Assembly (NCBI RefSeq): GCF_001975825.1 | Contig: NZ_MTKN01000007.1 | Span: forward strand, 119,923 to 183,922 | Direction of reading: 5' to 3' | DNA length: 64,000 nucleotides | Source of the DNA: [Flexibacter] sp. ATCC 35208 | GTDB taxonomy: Bacteria; Bacteroidota; Bacteroidia; Chitinophagales; Chitinophagaceae | Shown: in pieces, positions 61,790 to 64,000 of the stretch | How the letters are laid out: each line of letters starts with the position of its first letter | Numbering within the stretch: the stretch's first letter is position 1 | The notes under the pieces: generated by a model | Told to the model about the DNA's origin: nothing | Databases searched by the model: none | The model's input: only the letters and a program-made list of their open reading frames with translations | Position numbers and translations under genes: made by a program

Positions 61790-63934
61790 ATGAAAAACAA
61801 GATGCTATTGCTGCTCCTTGCAATGCAGGCAGCAGTTTTTACCACGAATGCTCAGGTCAGAAAGGCCCCCAACGGGATCATTGTGAATGCAGGCGGCCAT
61901 CAGGTGGGACTATTTACCACTAACAATGCAGCCTTTTGTCTCAGCTTAAACGGAGAAATTATTAAGAGCACTTTTATCGAATCCAGTAACAGTGCATCCT
62001 CGCCGTACACCGTAGTTTCGACCCCTCCGTTATATGGGATCAAAACTGCCTATGGCCAGTTAACGATCAATACCACGACCGGTGCCTGGTCATTGTATGA
62101 TGCAAAAGGTCAGCCGCTGATAGAGAACGGTACCTACCGCTTTACCGATACTTCGGTTGAGATTGATCATACTACGCAAGGCCTGCTGTATGGCGCCGGC
62201 AATATCTCTTCCAAAGACCTTACAAAAAGCCAGTCCGGTTCTGCTGTAGGCAATGGCGTAGCTGGCATTCCTTATCTTTGGAATACGACAGGCTACAGCG
62301 CATTTGGTGTTGCTGCCAATGATAATCAACCAGCTAGCTGGACCAAAGATCACCACCTCCTGGCATGGAAATTCCCATCTAAAATCGCCAACCTATACCT
62401 CTGGCCTGCCAGCACCATTTACGATGGTGCCAAAAGTTATATAAAACTTACCGGACAGCCCAAACTTCCGCCCAGATGGGCTTTTGGCTACCTGCAAAGT
62501 CAGTGGGGATGGGAAGACAGCACCTATATATCCAATGTGCTCACTAAATTCCGGGCACATCATCTACCTGTAGACGCCTTTATTTTTGACTTTGAATGGT
62601 ACACCACTACACCTGACTATACTGTACCTAAAGAGGGGCAGAAAGGTTATAGTGATTTCACTTTCAATCCAAAACTGTTCCCCCATCCGGCCAAACAGAT
62701 AGCAGATATGAAAGCGCAGGGCGTGAAGTTTATCGGTATCCGCAAACCAAGACTGGGCAATGATCAACGACTGGATACTGCCAGAAAAAACGGTTGGCTT
62801 ATGAACCCACATACGGATAGCCGCGACCTGAACTTTAGCAATGCAGAGCTGCGGAAATGGTTTGAAGACAGAACAAAACCTATGCTACAGGCAGGTGTAG
62901 ATGCATGGTGGGATGATGAAGGCGAATCTTACTATACCTGTTATTATTGGTGGAATACCGCCCAATACAACTTACTGTCAACCGTACGGCCTAACTACCG
63001 CCACTTCACGATTAACAGGGCATTTAGCCCCGGCAATCAACGCTTTGGCTATTGTACCTGGGATGGCGATATACAGTCTTCCTGGTCCTCACTGGCCGAT
63101 GTACCCAAAGACCTGTTGAACTTCAGTCTTGCCGGCATGTACTACGGCGCCTGCGACATTGGTGGTTTCCACGGCACGCCGGAAAAAGAGACTTTGGTAC
63201 GCTGGTTTCAGGCAGGGGTTTTCTTCCCTATCATGCGTTCTCATTCAGATATCGGTACTACTGCCCGCTTCCCGTTTTTGTGGGGGGATGATGGCGAAGC
63301 GGCCATACGCAAAGCGCTGGAACTGAGATACCAGCTGCTACCTTATACTTACAGTCTCGGGCACGAAGCATACAACAATGGCGCTCCTATTATGCGGCCA
63401 CTGGTGATGGAGTTTCCGACCGATACGACTGTTGTGAATATGACGGATGAATGGTTGTTTGGTAAAAGTTTATTAGCGGCACCTGTATTAAATGCAGGTG
63501 GTAAACGGAGTGTGTATTTACCTGCTGATACGTGGTATGATTATTTTAGTGGAGAAAAAATTACAGGGCCAAAGAAAATTGCAGTGGATAAGCAACTGGA
63601 TGAGATCCCCGTATATGTGCGGGCGGGCACGATATTGCCCCTGAGTCCTGTTGTGCAATATTCAGAACAGGCTACTGCTGCACCGCTTGAAATACATGTT
63701 TATCCGGGTAAAAACGGGAATTTTAATATGGTGGAGGATGATGGGACTTCTTACAATTATACCAAAGGGGCTACCAGAACAACGGCGTTTTTATGGGATG
63801 ATGCGACGAAGACTCTTAGCTGGAAAGTAAGTGGGGGGTATGCAGGTAAGTATGCTTACAAAATGATAAAGGCTGTTGTAGGGAAAGAAGAGAAAAGTGG
63901 GATGATAGGGAAAGCGGGCAAATTGAGTTTTTAA
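61790..63934 (+). CDS. Exported GH31 family alpha-glycosidase
   Basis: 714 aa with a signal peptide (MKNKMLLLLLAMQAAVFTTNAQ). Order: N-terminal beta-sandwich (about 25-220), TIM barrel from PRWAFGYLQSQWGWED, nucleophile D376 in AWWDDEGE, acid/base D427 in WDGDIQSSWSS, and GGFHG with RSHSD for substrate binding, then C-terminal beta domains. The barrel end MRPLVMEFPTD and the sheet GTILPLSP are conserved. GH31 enzymes cleave alpha-glucosides, alpha-xylosides or sulfoquinovosides; the specificity is not readable here. The short gap from the AraC gene (54 bp) leaves room for co-transcription. Confidence 0.92.
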   Translation: MKNKMLLLLLAMQAAVFTTNAQVRKAPNGIIVNAGGHQVGLFTTNNAAFCLSLNGEIIKSTFIESSNSASSPYTVVSTPPLYGIKTAYGQLTINTTTGAWSLYDAKGQPLIENGTYRFTDTSVEIDHTTQGLLYGAGNISSKDLTKSQSGSAVGNGVAGIPYLWNTTGYSAFGVAANDNQPASWTKDHHLLAWKFPSKIANLYLWPASTIYDGAKSYIKLTGQPKLPPRWAFGYLQSQWGWEDSTYISNVLTKFRAHHLPVDAFIFDFEWYTTTPDYTVPKEGQKGYSDFTFNPKLFPHPAKQIADMKAQGVKFIGIRKPRLGNDQRLDTARKNGWLMNPHTDSRDLNFSNAELRKWFEDRTKPMLQAGVDAWWDDEGESYYTCYYWWNTAQYNLLSTVRPNYRHFTINRAFSPGNQRFGYCTWDGDIQSSWSSLADVPKDLLNFSLAGMYYGACDIGGFHGTPEKETLVRWFQAGVFFPIMRSHSDIGTTARFPFLWGDDGEAAIRKALELRYQLLPYTYSLGHEAYNNGAPIMRPLVMEFPTDTTVVNMTDEWLFGKSLLAAPVLNAGGKRSVYLPADTWYDYFSGEKITGPKKIAVDKQLDEIPVYVRAGTILPLSPVVQYSEQATAAPLEIHVYPGKNGNFNMVEDDGTSYNYTKGATRTTAFLWDDATKTLSWKVSGGYAGKYAYKMIKAVVGKEEKSGMIGKAGKLSF

Positions 63935-64000
63935 ATAAAGATTTTACCAATTGGGATGAAACCCATTTTGAGAAAAACATAGAGCGTGTATTCTATGTTG

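Overview
The window comes from a member of the Bacteroidota, most likely Chitinophagaceae (Chitinophaga-like). The evidence is a SusC/SusD pair, type IX secretion (T9SS) and gliding-type C-terminal domains, LytS/LytTR-type two-component genes, lipoboxes of the LAAC/FAAC kind, few Shine-Dalgarno sites, and promoters matching the Bacteroidota TTTG / TAnnTTTG pattern. Species placement is inference.

1-37.3 kb is ordinary chromosome. It opens with a catabolic pair: a 2,5-dioxovalerate-type aldehyde dehydrogenase (cut by the window edge) and a DapA-family lyase. A divergent AraC regulator faces them, and the layout suggests hydroxyproline or sugar-acid breakdown. Next come a large secreted sugar dehydrogenase with Ig, CBM6 and F5/8C modules, a DPP IV-type peptidase, an aldo/keto reductase, a phosphosulfolactate synthase-family protein and a DinB-like protein. 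A SusC-SusD-sulfatase operon (20.2-12.5 kb, minus strand) continues through two tiny unlisted membrane proteins into a fatty-acid-hydroxylase/sterol-desaturase gene. Then follow a mutarotase, an MBL-rhodanese fusion, an SDR, two signalling pairs, a TonB-type outer-membrane receptor, a Dabb protein, a CHU_C surface protein and a YceI lipoprotein.

37.36-56.2 kb is an accessory island in decay. Its left edge is a damaged tRNA-Pro(CGG) copy overlapped by an N-terminally truncated serine recombinase. The recombinase is followed by a small-gene operon under a palindrome-rich control region. A sharp junction leads to remnants of a KAP-ATPase operon that looks like a broken Qat defence system. Next is a two-gene RHS system of 1,232 and 1,476 aa with a candidate immunity gene. 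Beyond it are tRNA 3'-end footprints, a putative HEXXH metallopeptidase beside a frameshifted gene, a tyrosine-integrase stub, an IS1595-type stub, and an RHS-partner stub that is homologous to the intact gene.

56.2-64 kb returns to core-like genes: a GH84 N-acetylglucosaminidase preceded by an oxidoreductase fragment, a hypothetical protein, an FAD monooxygenase with a divergent AraC-type regulator, and a GH31 glycosidase.

The most unusual content is the tiny-membrane-protein/hydroxylase/sulfatase operon, the eroded defence locus with its precise junctions, the palindrome array at 40.45-40.62 kb, the RHS pair with an unrecognised tip, and a promoter-terminator pair at 35.1 kb with no ORF between.
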